Of a stretch of DNA of 64,000 bases, positions 33,177 to 41,611 are shown piece after piece. Below the pieces are notes generated by a model. The model saw only the letters and a list, made by a program, of their open reading frames with translations. It had not been told where the DNA came from and made no database searches. The translations under genes were made by a program, and so were the position numbers. The stretch is from Rouxiella badensis (GTDB taxonomy: Bacteria > Pseudomonadota > Gammaproteobacteria > Enterobacterales > Enterobacteriaceae): contig NZ_MRWE01000010.1 of assembly GCF_002093665.1 (NCBI RefSeq), positions 1 to 64,000 on the forward strand, in the 5' to 3' direction. Position 1 is the first letter of the stretch. Each line of letters starts with the position of its first letter.

Positions 33177-35576
33177 TTATTGGGCGGTTAATGCCGCATT
33201 GGTGACAACGTCACTCATGGACTGTAAATGTTCCTGCAACCGCGTTACCCCGCGCAACACCCGCTCTGGAGTGGCAGGCGCATCCAGCTCAGGCAGAAGT
33301 CGGTAATCCGCTACGCTAGCGATAGCATCCTTGATGGCACACCACACAGAAATGCCGAGCATAAACGGCGGTTCGCCTACCGCCTTGGAATGGAACACAG
33401 TGTCTTCCGGGTTTTTACGGTTTTCGACCAGCTTGACGCGTAGATCCTGAGGCACGTCGGCGATGGCGGGTATCTTGTAGCTGGCAGGACCGCTGGTCTC
33501 AAGACGGCCTTTGCTGCTCCATACCAGCTCTTCGCAGGTCAACCAGCCCATTCCCTGCACGAATCCACCTTCCACCTGACCTATATCAATCGCCGGATTC
33601 AGTGAGTCTCCCACGTCATGCAAAATATCGGCCCGCAGCAGCCTGTACTCTCCGGTGAGGGTATCAATCAGCACCTCTGAACAGGCCACACCGTAGGAGA
33701 AATAGTAGAAAGGATGGCCGGCCGCTTTGCTGCGATCGTAGAAAATCTTTGGCGTTTTATAGAAACCGGTGCTCGACAGCGGCACCTGATTAAGCCACGC
33801 CTCCTGCACCACCTGCTGGAAGGTAAAATACTGCTCTTTGACCCGCACCTGCCCGTTGCTAAAGGCAATATCGGCCTCTTCGGCCTGATAATTTTTCTTC
33901 AGCATCTCTACCAGCCGGGACTTGATAATCTCGGCGGCATTCTGCGCGGCTTTGCCGTTCAGGTCAGCGCCTGACGATGCCGCCGTTGGTGAGGTATTCG
34001 GCACTTTCCCGGTATCGGTGGCGGTAATCTGAATCTGCGCCAGCGGCACCTGAAAGACTTCGGCCACCACCTGCGCCACCTTGGTATTCAGCCCCTGTCC
34101 CATCTCGGTGCCGCCGTGGTTAAGCTGAATACTGCCGTCGGTGTAAACCAGTACCAGCGCACCGGCCTGATTGAGAAAACTGGCGGTAAACGAGATACCA
34201 AACTTGACCGGCGTCAGCGCCAGGCCTTTTTTGAGGTACGGACTACGCTGGTTATAGGCTTTTATCGCCTCGCGTCGTGCCGCATAGTCTGCGCTCTGCT
34301 CAAGCTCGGCGGTCATCTCCTCCAGCAGATTCTGTTCGACCTTCTGGTAGTAATGGGTGACATTGCGCTGCTCCTTGCCGTAGTAGTTCAGTTTGCGAAC
34401 AGCCAGCGGATCACGTCCTCTTTCACGCGCGATATGGTCGATGATGTGCTCAATGGCGACCATGCCCTGCGGGCCGCCGAATCCGCGATAGGCGGTGTTC
34501 GAGGCGATGTGGGTTTTACAGCGATAGCCTGTGATAGTGGCGTCGCCGAGGTAGTAGGCATTGTCGGCGTGAAACATCGCACGGTCGATAATCGAGCCTG
34601 ATAAATCCAGCGAATAGCCGCAGTTGCCGGCCAGCTTTATCTCGATGCCTTGAATCAGCCCACGGTCGTCATAGCCGACGTCATAACTCACGTAAAAAGG
34701 GTGACGCTTGCCGGTTATCATCATGTCGTCCTGACGCGAGAGGCGCATTTTTACCGGTCTGCCGGTGAGATGCGCCGCCAACGCAGCCAGACAGGCCGTG
34801 CCCGCTGCCTGCGTCTCTTTGCCACCGAAGCCTCCGCCCATGCGCCGCATATCAACCACGACCTTGTGCATCGGCAAATCCAGCACCGAGGCCACCAGTT
34901 TTTGCACCTCGGTCGGATGCTGGGTGGAACTGTAGACCAGCATCGCACCGTCTTCGCCCGGCATCACTGTGGCAATTTGCGTTTCGAGGTAGAAATGTTC
35001 CTGCCCGCCTATCTCCAGTTCCCCCTGCAACCGATGCGGCGCCTTCGCCAATGCGGCCGCAGAGTCGCCGCGCTGGTGCACGTGCGGCTCTTCGACCCAG
35101 AACTCTTCGGCCAGCGCCTGTTTCACGCTGAGTACCGCATCAAGCTCGCGGTATTCAATGATGGCCGCCGCTGCCGCCAGGCGGGCAGCCTCCTGACTGG
35201 TCGCCGCCACCGCCAAAATCACCTGCCCGAAATATTCAATTCGGTCTTTGGCCATCAGCGGATCGCCGTGGGTCAGCGGCGCGATATCCAGAGAGCCTGG
35301 CACGTCGTCGGCGGTCAACACTCGCACCACTCCAGGCACAGCGAAGCAAGGCTCGATGTCAATACGCAGGATTTCGGCGTGTGCGACGTCGCTCAGGCGC
35401 GGCGCGAGATGCAGCTGATTGGGAAATTCCTGCCGGTCGTCAATGTAAATCGCCTCACCGCTGACGTGTTTGTCGGCACTCTCGTGCTTCATGCTTTTAC
35501 CGGTACCGCTGGATAACCCAGCGCGGAACAGCGCGGCCATTTCCTGTTGTGAAGGCGTCGGTTGAGATTTAGACAT
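33177..35576 (-). CDS. xdhB: Xanthine dehydrogenase molybdopterin-binding subunit XdhB
   Basis: A 799-residue large subunit that carries the molybdenum active site and oxidises hypoxanthine to xanthine and xanthine to urate. It shows the family's landmark stretches 'GQVILAVAATSQEAARLAAAA', 'GGQEHFYLETQIATVMPGEDG', 'MRRMGGGFGGKETQAAG', 'AYRGFGGPQGM' (substrate-binding Arg), 'GGTEMGQGLNTKVAQVVAEVF' and the late 'KAVGEPPFMLGISVW' with the catalytic Glu. Its start overlaps the end of xdhA by eight bases, so the two subunits are translationally coupled. Confidence 0.95.
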   Translation of the reverse strand: MSKSQPTPSQQEMAALFRAGLSSGTGKSMKHESADKHVSGEAIYIDDRQEFPNQLHLAPRLSDVAHAEILRIDIEPCFAVPGVVRVLTADDVPGSLDIAPLTHGDPLMAKDRIEYFGQVILAVAATSQEAARLAAAAAIIEYRELDAVLSVKQALAEEFWVEEPHVHQRGDSAAALAKAPHRLQGELEIGGQEHFYLETQIATVMPGEDGAMLVYSSTQHPTEVQKLVASVLDLPMHKVVVDMRRMGGGFGGKETQAAGTACLAALAAHLTGRPVKMRLSRQDDMMITGKRHPFYVSYDVGYDDRGLIQGIEIKLAGNCGYSLDLSGSIIDRAMFHADNAYYLGDATITGYRCKTHIASNTAYRGFGGPQGMVAIEHIIDHIARERGRDPLAVRKLNYYGKEQRNVTHYYQKVEQNLLEEMTAELEQSADYAARREAIKAYNQRSPYLKKGLALTPVKFGISFTASFLNQAGALVLVYTDGSIQLNHGGTEMGQGLNTKVAQVVAEVFQVPLAQIQITATDTGKVPNTSPTAASSGADLNGKAAQNAAEIIKSRLVEMLKKNYQAEEADIAFSNGQVRVKEQYFTFQQVVQEAWLNQVPLSSTGFYKTPKIFYDRSKAAGHPFYYFSYGVACSEVLIDTLTGEYRLLRADILHDVGDSLNPAIDIGQVEGGFVQGMGWLTCEELVWSSKGRLETSGPASYKIPAIADVPQDLRVKLVENRKNPEDTVFHSKAVGEPPFMLGISVWCAIKDAIASVADYRLLPELDAPATPERVLRGVTRLQEHLQSMSDVVTNAALTAQ

Positions 35577-37032
35577 ACTGAGTCACTCGCATCAGGGTTT
35601 CGGGAGAGGTAGTTTCTATCAGGCAACGGCGCAGCAGGTTTTTCGCGACCTGCATACGGTATTCCTGGCTAGCGCGGAAATCACCGATCGGCTGAAAGTC
35701 TTGCATCAGCGCCTGACAGGCGCGCTCAACGGTGGCGGCCTGCCACGGCTGGCCAAGCAGCTGCTGTTCGCAGTTTTCCGCCCGCTTGGCGATGGCCGCC
35801 ATGCCGCCATAGGCTATCGTGACCCGCGTCACCACGCCGTCGGTCACCTCGAGATTGAACGCGCCACACACCGCTGAAATATCGTCGTCGAGGCGCTTGG
35901 AAACCTTATAGACCTTGAGCGTGCTGCCCGCTGCACGGGGAATAACGACCTGTTCAATAAACTCACTGGATTGCAGCGCAGTGTGTTTGTAGCCAAGATA
36001 AAACTGCTCCAGCGGCAGCGTTCGACGCTGTGAACCGCGACGAAGCACTAATGATGCACCGAGGGCCAACAGCACCGGTCCACCGTCGCCAATCGGAGAG
36101 GCGTTGGCAATGTTGCCGCCAAAGGTGCCTTGATTGCGGATCTGCTGCGAGGCAAAACGCTCGAGCAAGGCACCAAAATCAGGAAACTCGCGGGCCAAAA
36201 ACGGCATGCAGTCGCTGAGCGTTGCCGCTGCCCCAATAAGCAGGTTCGTGTCGGTCACAGCCAGCATTTTCATCTCGGGAATGTGGCTGACAGAAATCAG
36301 CTGCGTCAGCCGATGGTGACGCTGGGTCACCTCAAGCGCCAAATCGGTGCCTCCGGCGACCAACCGCGCATCAGGATTCGCAGTATAGGCGGCGGCCAAT
36401 TCATCGACCGTCGAGGGCAACAGGCTAAGGTCGCCTTCGCGCTGGGTAATTTGACCGGCTACCGGGCTAATCGCCCGCAGGCGCTCAAGGGTCATTTTCT
36501 CTGCGCGGTCAAACTGGTCGGCGGGAGGCTGCTGGCAGGCGGCAAAGGCCGCATCGACAATCGGGCGATAACCGGTGCAGCGGCACAGGTTGCCCGAAAG
36601 CGCGTGCAGCACCTCTTCACGCTCAACGCCGCGTTTGACTGCAAAATGTTCTTTCTGCTGGTGATTCTTTTGCAATGCGAACAGTGACATCACGAAACCG
36701 GGCGTGCAGAAACCACACTGTGAAGCGTGATTGTCCACCATCGCCTGCTGCACGCTGTGCAACCGCCCCTGATGCTTGAGGTCTTCAACGGTGATCAACT
36801 GTTTACCCTGTATTGCAGACATAAACGTCAGGCAGGCGTTGATTGGGGTATAGCGTAACGACTCACCCTGCGGTTCGGCCAGTACCACGGTGCAAGCCCC
36901 GCAGTCTCCGGAAGCACAGCCCTCTTTCGTGCCACAGCGCCCCGCCTCTCGACGCAGATACTCTAATACCGTGGTGTCCGGCGACAAGGTGGCTTCCTGC
37001 TGTAAACGGTCATTTAATAAAAATTGGATCAT
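35569..37032 (-). CDS. xdhA: Xanthine dehydrogenase small subunit XdhA (Fe-S and FAD)
   Basis: A 487-residue subunit carrying two [2Fe-2S] clusters and FAD. The plant-ferredoxin-like cluster is 'CGTKEGCASGDCGACTVVL', the second is 'CGFCTPGFVMSLFAL...GNLCRCTGYRPIVDAAF', and the FAD-binding domain contains 'LVAGGTDLALEV' and 'GGNIANASPIGDGGPVLLALGA'. Electrons pass from molybdenum in XdhB to NAD+ here. The start MIQFLLND (37032) follows AGGA; the longer open frame runs across the operator. First gene of xdhABC. Confidence 0.95.
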   Translation of the reverse strand: MIQFLLNDRLQQEATLSPDTTVLEYLRREAGRCGTKEGCASGDCGACTVVLAEPQGESLRYTPINACLTFMSAIQGKQLITVEDLKHQGRLHSVQQAMVDNHASQCGFCTPGFVMSLFALQKNHQQKEHFAVKRGVEREEVLHALSGNLCRCTGYRPIVDAAFAACQQPPADQFDRAEKMTLERLRAISPVAGQITQREGDLSLLPSTVDELAAAYTANPDARLVAGGTDLALEVTQRHHRLTQLISVSHIPEMKMLAVTDTNLLIGAAATLSDCMPFLAREFPDFGALLERFASQQIRNQGTFGGNIANASPIGDGGPVLLALGASLVLRRGSQRRTLPLEQFYLGYKHTALQSSEFIEQVVIPRAAGSTLKVYKVSKRLDDDISAVCGAFNLEVTDGVVTRVTIAYGGMAAIAKRAENCEQQLLGQPWQAATVERACQALMQDFQPIGDFRASQEYRMQVAKNLLRRCLIETTSPETLMRVTQYV

Positions 37033-37090
37033 GGGAATATCCTGCTCACATTGCGCAGCCAACGGGCCGCAATCAAACAAACCAATCGAT

Positions 37091-37106
37091 TTGTACAACT
37101 GGTCAA
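37091..37106. promoter_or_regulatory. RutR-like operator upstream of xdhA
   Basis: TTGTACAACTGGTCAA matches the RutR consensus TTGACCA-NN-TGGTCAA at 12 of 14 defined positions. It lies 59 bases upstream of the xdhA start and just below the end of a RutR-like TetR gene. Confidence 0.65.
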
Positions 37107-37171
37107 ACTTTAATTAAAAAATAAGCAATATTGATGCCAACAATATGACAGGGTTAATTTTTATCACTGAG

Positions 37172-37798
37172 TTATAGAACGCTGCCTCGCAGAATAAGTG
37201 TAGTTACCTCATTAATAATATGTTCACGGTTTTGATGACTGTCGGTGATGTCGCGGTACATGCGATTAACCTGCACCGCGAAGTCGGCGTAATATTGGGT
37301 CACCGCCCAGATGTTCATAATGAACAGGCGAGCATCAAGCGGGCGGAGTTTGCCTTGTTCAATCCATTGATTAATCAGGTTCTCCTTGTTAACTATCTTG
37401 GCAATCGCCTCGGGCCAGTACTTTTCGAGATAGTGGGCACCGCTCAATACTTCGCTGGTGAAGATGCGCGACAGTTCGGGCTGGTTGAATGAGAAGTTCA
37501 GCTTATTGCGAATATAGCGGCTCAGTACCGCCTCTGGCTCCACCAGGCTGTGGTCAAATTTAATGATTTCACCCCAGACGCTGAGCACCTTTTGCAGGAG
37601 CTCCTCATAGAGCTCTTCCTTGCCCGCAATGTAATAGTGCAGCTGGGTTTTTTTCATCCCTGCCCGCTGCGCAATCGCTTGCGTGGTTGCACCTTGAAAA
37701 CCCTTCTCACTAAATTCGGCGATCGCCGCGGCGTGAATGCTCTCGATCATCCGTTCACGGGCCATTCTTACCCGGCTGCTGCTGGTTTCACTGTTCAT
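37172..37798 (-). CDS. RutR-like TetR-family regulator of the purine cluster
   Basis: A 208-residue TetR/AcrR-type repressor. The helix-turn-helix is 'AIAEFSEKGFQGATTQAIAQRAGMKKTQLHYYIAGKEELYEELL'. The C-terminal domain with 'VLSVWGEIIKF', 'LEKYWPEAIAKIV', 'LIMNIWAVTQYYADFAVQV'-like sequence parallels E. coli RutR (YcdC C-terminal type), a pyrimidine/purine-sensing regulator. It sits between guaD and xdhABC on the same strand, and RutR-like operators lie before both, so it likely senses a purine base. Gene is 86 bases after guaD and may be co-transcribed with it. Confidence 0.85.
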   Translation of the reverse strand: MNSETSSSRVRMARERMIESIHAAAIAEFSEKGFQGATTQAIAQRAGMKKTQLHYYIAGKEELYEELLQKVLSVWGEIIKFDHSLVEPEAVLSRYIRNKLNFSFNQPELSRIFTSEVLSGAHYLEKYWPEAIAKIVNKENLINQWIEQGKLRPLDARLFIMNIWAVTQYYADFAVQVNRMYRDITDSHQNREHIINEVTTLILRGSVL

Positions 37799-37884
37799 AT
37801 TGGGTGCATTTTTTCCCTGTTTTTGCCTCTTTATTGCCCATAGGGTGCCGTTTCACGGCACCCCTGATATTTATACAGTGCTTT

Positions 37885-39210
37885 TTACGCCGGGCGTTGG
37901 TAAACCACTTTGCCATCTACCAGCGTGCGGTAGATGTTGCGGTCATCGCCGAGCGTCATCAGCACGAACAGCTTCTCGGACAGCGTTTTACTGTTGCTGG
38001 AACGCAGCTGTTGAAGCGCGGTTGCGCCGGGATCCAGCACCACCAAATCAGCCTCTTTACCGCCGTCAAAGTTGCCGATTTTGTCGTCGAGATGCAGTGA
38101 GCGTGCGCCCCCCAACGTGGCGTGATAAAAAGCTTCAAATGCCGACAGTCGGTACTTTTGCAACTGCCCAACCTTATAAGCCTCGCCCAACGTTTGCAGC
38201 ATATTGAAGGTGGTACCCGCGCCTACGTCTGTGCCCATGCCGAGACGCACCTGCTTGTGCCATGATGCCTGTAGATTAAACAAACCACTGCCGAGAAACA
38301 GGTTGGAGGTCGGGCAAAAGGCAATGCTTGAATCCGTTTCGCTCAGACAGTCCCACTCATCTTCGTGAAGGTGCAAACAGTGCGCAAATACGCAGCGCGA
38401 CCCGGTCAGGTTGTAGTGGTGATAAACGTCGAGATAGCGTTCATGCTCGGGATACAGCGACTTCACCCATGAAATTTCATCGGTATTTTCACTAAGATGG
38501 GTCTGCAAATAGATATCGGGAAAGTCCGCCTTGATGGCGCGCACTTTTTCAAGCAGCTCGGGTGACGAGGTGGGCACAAAGCGCGGCGTCAACGCATAGC
38601 TGAGGCGTTTATGGTTATGCCAGCGGCTAATCAGCGTGCGGGTATCGCGGTCACTCTGCTCCGGCGTTTCCAGTACCGCTTCGGGGGCATGTTTGTCCAT
38701 CATTACCTTTCCGGCGATGAGGCGCATATTGAGCGAGGCTGCGACGGTGAAGAGCGCGTCAACCGATTGCGGATGTACGGTGCCAAACACCAGCGCGGTT
38801 GTCGTGCCGTTATTAAGCAACTGATCGATGAAAAACTGCGACATTTTGTGCGCATACTCGAGGTCATGATACTGGGCCTCGGTCGGGAAGGTATATTCGT
38901 TCAACCACTCCAGCAGCTGTTCGCCGTAGGCACCGATCATTTCGGTTTGCGGGTAGTGAATGTGGGTGTCAATAAAGCCGGGAACAATCAGTTTTTCGCG
39001 GTAGTCATCGAGGGGGATCGCCGTAACGCTCTCGGCGAGGCGTCTTTCGCCCTCTTCGCGAGACCCAAGCCAGACGATTTTTCCGCCGTTTAGCAACATA
39101 ATACCGTCTTCGAGATAGCGAGCGCTGGCCTCAACATCCGCAGAAGAAGACACTACTTCACTGAAATCAAAGAAATTTCCACGAAGAGCGCGGGTGATAG
39201 TCTGGGTCAT
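37885..39210 (-). CDS. guaD: Guanine deaminase
   Basis: A 441-residue zinc amidohydrolase converting guanine to xanthine and ammonia. The metal-site motifs are 'VPGFIDTHIHYPQ', 'LQTHLSENTDEI', 'CVFAHCLHLHEDEWD' and 'GMGTDVGAGTTFNML', and the length agrees with E. coli GuaD (439). AGGT lies before the ATG. Product xanthine is the substrate of the enzyme encoded by xdhABC downstream, so these genes make one catabolic route from guanine to urate. Confidence 0.95.
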   Translation of the reverse strand: MTQTITRALRGNFFDFSEVVSSSADVEASARYLEDGIMLLNGGKIVWLGSREEGERRLAESVTAIPLDDYREKLIVPGFIDTHIHYPQTEMIGAYGEQLLEWLNEYTFPTEAQYHDLEYAHKMSQFFIDQLLNNGTTTALVFGTVHPQSVDALFTVAASLNMRLIAGKVMMDKHAPEAVLETPEQSDRDTRTLISRWHNHKRLSYALTPRFVPTSSPELLEKVRAIKADFPDIYLQTHLSENTDEISWVKSLYPEHERYLDVYHHYNLTGSRCVFAHCLHLHEDEWDCLSETDSSIAFCPTSNLFLGSGLFNLQASWHKQVRLGMGTDVGAGTTFNMLQTLGEAYKVGQLQKYRLSAFEAFYHATLGGARSLHLDDKIGNFDGGKEADLVVLDPGATALQQLRSSNSKTLSEKLFVLMTLGDDRNIYRTLVDGKVVYQRPA

Positions 39211-39553
39211 AAATTTTACCTGTCATTGTGTATGACGAAAGAGATGTCACACCGATTCAATAGAATACGTGTTGTTATAGTCCTTAAATTCAAAGCAAGC
39301 GTTGTGCCAGTAGTTTGACCGATTGGTCAAGCCAACTGGATGTCAGTATAAATTACTGAATAAAAAGTTTTTATTTAGAGTCGTTGCAGCACGATTTAAT
39401 CAGGTCGATGCTAAAATCTATCAATCTGTGATTTAATTTTTTAAAAGCTGACTTTTAAAATTTAATAAAAGATAAAAAGTGGTGCAACCTTGCACCAGCA
39501 ACAGGCATTGTTGCTTTTAAGAGCGTCACGGAAGACTTCAGTTTGAGGAAGTT
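39211..39553. other. Divergent promoter region between guaD and kup
   Basis: No gene is seen in these 343 bases. The region carries the guaD operator and a very AT-rich stretch with a palindrome (TTTTAAAAG-CTGA-CTTTTAAAA, 39439-39460) about 95 bases ahead of kup. Confidence 0.45.
39315..39330. promoter_or_regulatory. RutR-like operator upstream of guaD
   Basis: TTGACCGATTGGTCAA is a palindrome with perfect six-base arms and differs from the RutR consensus TTGACCA-NN-TGGTCAA at a single defined position. It is 105 bases upstream of guaD. Confidence 0.7.
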
Positions 39554-41422
39554 ATGGCGACACATGAGAAGCAATCCCTGGCTATCGTCACGCTGACGGC
39601 CATTGGCGTCGTTTATGGCGATATCGGCACCAGCCCGCTCTATACCCTGCGCGAGTGTTTGGCCGGTGAATGGGGCGTGGGCATCAATCAAACCTCGGTT
39701 TATGGTTTTCTTTCGCTGATTTTCTGGCTATTGACCAGCGTGGTTTCCATCAAGTATTTACTGTTCGTACTGCGTGCCGACGACGCGGGCGAAGGCGGTA
39801 TTTTGACGCTGATGTCGCTGGCCGGGCGCAACATCGATGCACGCTATATGCCACTGGTTATCGTCATGGGGCTTATCGGCGGCAGTTTCTTCTACGGTGA
39901 CGGGGTGATCACCCCGGCTATCTCGGTGATGTCGGCCATTGAAGGGATGGAAATCATTGCGCCGAATCTCACCCGCTACGTTGTGCCGCTCTCGGTGATC
40001 ATTCTGACGCTGTTATTCGTGATTCAAAAACACGGCACCGGCAGCATCGGCAAGCTTTTCGCGCCTGTCATGATGCTGTGGTTTATCACGCTGGCGGTCC
40101 TGGGGATACGCGGCATCATGGAGTATCCCCAGGTCCTCCATGCGCTGAACCCCTACTGGGCGATTAACTTCTTCGTCCAATACAAGCTGGTGTCATTCTT
40201 CGCGCTCGGTGCGGCAGTGCTTTCCGTCACGGGTGCCGAGGCGCTTTACGCCGACATGGGACACTTCAACCGTTCGTCGATTCGCATTGCCTGGTTTTCG
40301 ATTGTGCTGCCGTCGCTGGTCCTGAACTATTTTGGTCAGGGCGCACTGCTGTTGCAGCATCCCGAGGCTATCAAGAACCCGTTCTTCCTGCTGGCGCCGG
40401 AATGGGCGCTGATTCCGCTGTTGGTACTGGCGGCATTCGCGACGGTGATCGCCTCGCAGGCGGTAATTTCGGGCGTGTTCTCTCTGACGCGCCACGCAGT
40501 TCGCCTGGGCTATCTGCCGCCGATGCGCATTATCTACACCTCAGACAAAGAGTCGGGTCAAATTTATATTCCCGCCATCAACTGGATGCTGTATCTGGCC
40601 GTGCTGATAGTCATCGCCAGCTTTAAAAGCTCGAGCAATCTGGCAGCGGCCTACGGTATCGTGGTCACGGGCACCATGGCGCTAACCTCGGTCCTGTTCT
40701 GTCTGGTGACGGTGCACAACTGGCAATGGAATCGCTGGGCGGTTGCTCTGCTGCTGGCGTTACTCTTGGTGATTGACCTCCCCCTGTTCGGCGCAAACCT
40801 GATCAAAATTATGGCCGGCGGCTGGCTGCCTATCTGCATCGGTATCGGCTTCCTGGTGGTGATGACCACCTGGCGCACCGAGCGATTCAACGTGCTGCGA
40901 AAGCTGTCGGAGCACGGCAATTCGCTGAGCGCGATGATAACCTCGCTGGAAAAGAACCCGCCGGTGCGGGTGCCCGGTACCGCCGTTTACCTTTCACGCG
41001 TTGTGAACGTTATTCCGACTGCGCTTCTGCACAATATGAAGCATAACAAGGTGTTGCATGAGCGCGTGGTGCTGCTGACCATCCGTACCGAAGAGGTACC
41101 GTATGTGCCTAACGTGCGGCGCGTTGAGATAGAGCAGCTGTCGCCGAGCTTCTGGCGCGTGGTGGCGAGTTACGGGTGGCGAGAAAAGCCGAATATGGAG
41201 GGAATTTTTCATCGTTGCAGCGTCGAAGGACTTAACTGCCCGATGATGCAGACCTCGTTCTTTATGTCGCACGAGGCGCTGATTTTGGGCAAACGCCCGT
41301 GGCATCATAAAATTCGCGGCATGCTGTTTCTGGCGTTGGCGCGGAATGCGCTGCGATCCCCGGACCTGTTCGAGCTGCCGCCCAACCGAGTTATCGAGCT
41401 GGGCACGCAAATGGACATCTGA
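39554..41422 (+). CDS. kup: Potassium uptake protein Kup (second paralogue, E. coli-like)
   Basis: A 622-residue low-affinity K+/H+ symporter, identical in length to E. coli Kup and very close to it in sequence ('[20 protein letters not shown]', '[16 protein letters not shown]', '[26 protein letters not shown]', '[25 protein letters not shown]', '[16 protein letters not shown]'). About twelve membrane segments precede a cytosolic C-terminal domain of about 180 residues. GAGGAAG lies ahead of the ATG. Its stop codon touches the stop of a broken gene on the other strand. Confidence 0.94.
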   Translation: MATHEKQSLAIVTLTAIGVVYGDIGTSPLYTLRECLAGEWGVGINQTSVYGFLSLIFWLLTSVVSIKYLLFVLRADDAGEGGILTLMSLAGRNIDARYMPLVIVMGLIGGSFFYGDGVITPAISVMSAIEGMEIIAPNLTRYVVPLSVIILTLLFVIQKHGTGSIGKLFAPVMMLWFITLAVLGIRGIMEYPQVLHALNPYWAINFFVQYKLVSFFALGAAVLSVTGAEALYADMGHFNRSSIRIAWFSIVLPSLVLNYFGQGALLLQHPEAIKNPFFLLAPEWALIPLLVLAAFATVIASQAVISGVFSLTRHAVRLGYLPPMRIIYTSDKESGQIYIPAINWMLYLAVLIVIASFKSSSNLAAAYGIVVTGTMALTSVLFCLVTVHNWQWNRWAVALLLALLLVIDLPLFGANLIKIMAGGWLPICIGIGFLVVMTTWRTERFNVLRKLSEHGNSLSAMITSLEKNPPVRVPGTAVYLSRVVNVIPTALLHNMKHNKVLHERVVLLTIRTEEVPYVPNVRRVEIEQLSPSFWRVVASYGWREKPNMEGIFHRCSVEGLNCPMMQTSFFMSHEALILGKRPWHHKIRGMLFLALARNALRSPDLFELPPNRVIELGTQMDI

Positions 41423-41584
41423 CTACTTCAACAACACTTCATACTGCGGGTTAAACTCGTCAAAAATTGGCAACGCGGCCGCGCCTAGAGCGGCCGTATC
41501 GCCCGGTCATGCCGATACCGGCTCCAAACCACATCCCTCATAGGCCGCCTGTAGCGATAAATAACGTCCGGCAGGGTGATGCAT
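41423..41584 (-). pseudogene. Remnant of a ROK-like gene tail with an in-frame TGA
   Basis: Reading the minus strand gives HHPAGRYLSLQAAYEGCGL then EPVSA, an in-frame TGA, and then PGDTAALGAAALPIFDEFNP followed by QYEVLLK and a TAG. The second part resembles the C-terminal ends of ROK-family regulators or kinases, where 'alGAAalP' is common. The stop codon abuts the kup stop. Only the tail is left; the rest was probably lost when the adjacent giant gene arrived. The family assignment is by eye. Confidence 0.4.
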
Positions 41585-41611
41585 TTCATGTGGCGGAGGG
41601 CCCGGTGACTG

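Noticed and set aside
34650-35516. 288-codon plus-strand frame
   Set aside because: Antisense of xdhB; high GC at third positions keeps the opposite strand open.
39211-39553. Potassium- or c-di-AMP-type riboswitch before kup
   Set aside because: The leader is AT-rich with one short palindrome and shows none of the conserved cores; such switches are not expected in Enterobacterales kup genes.
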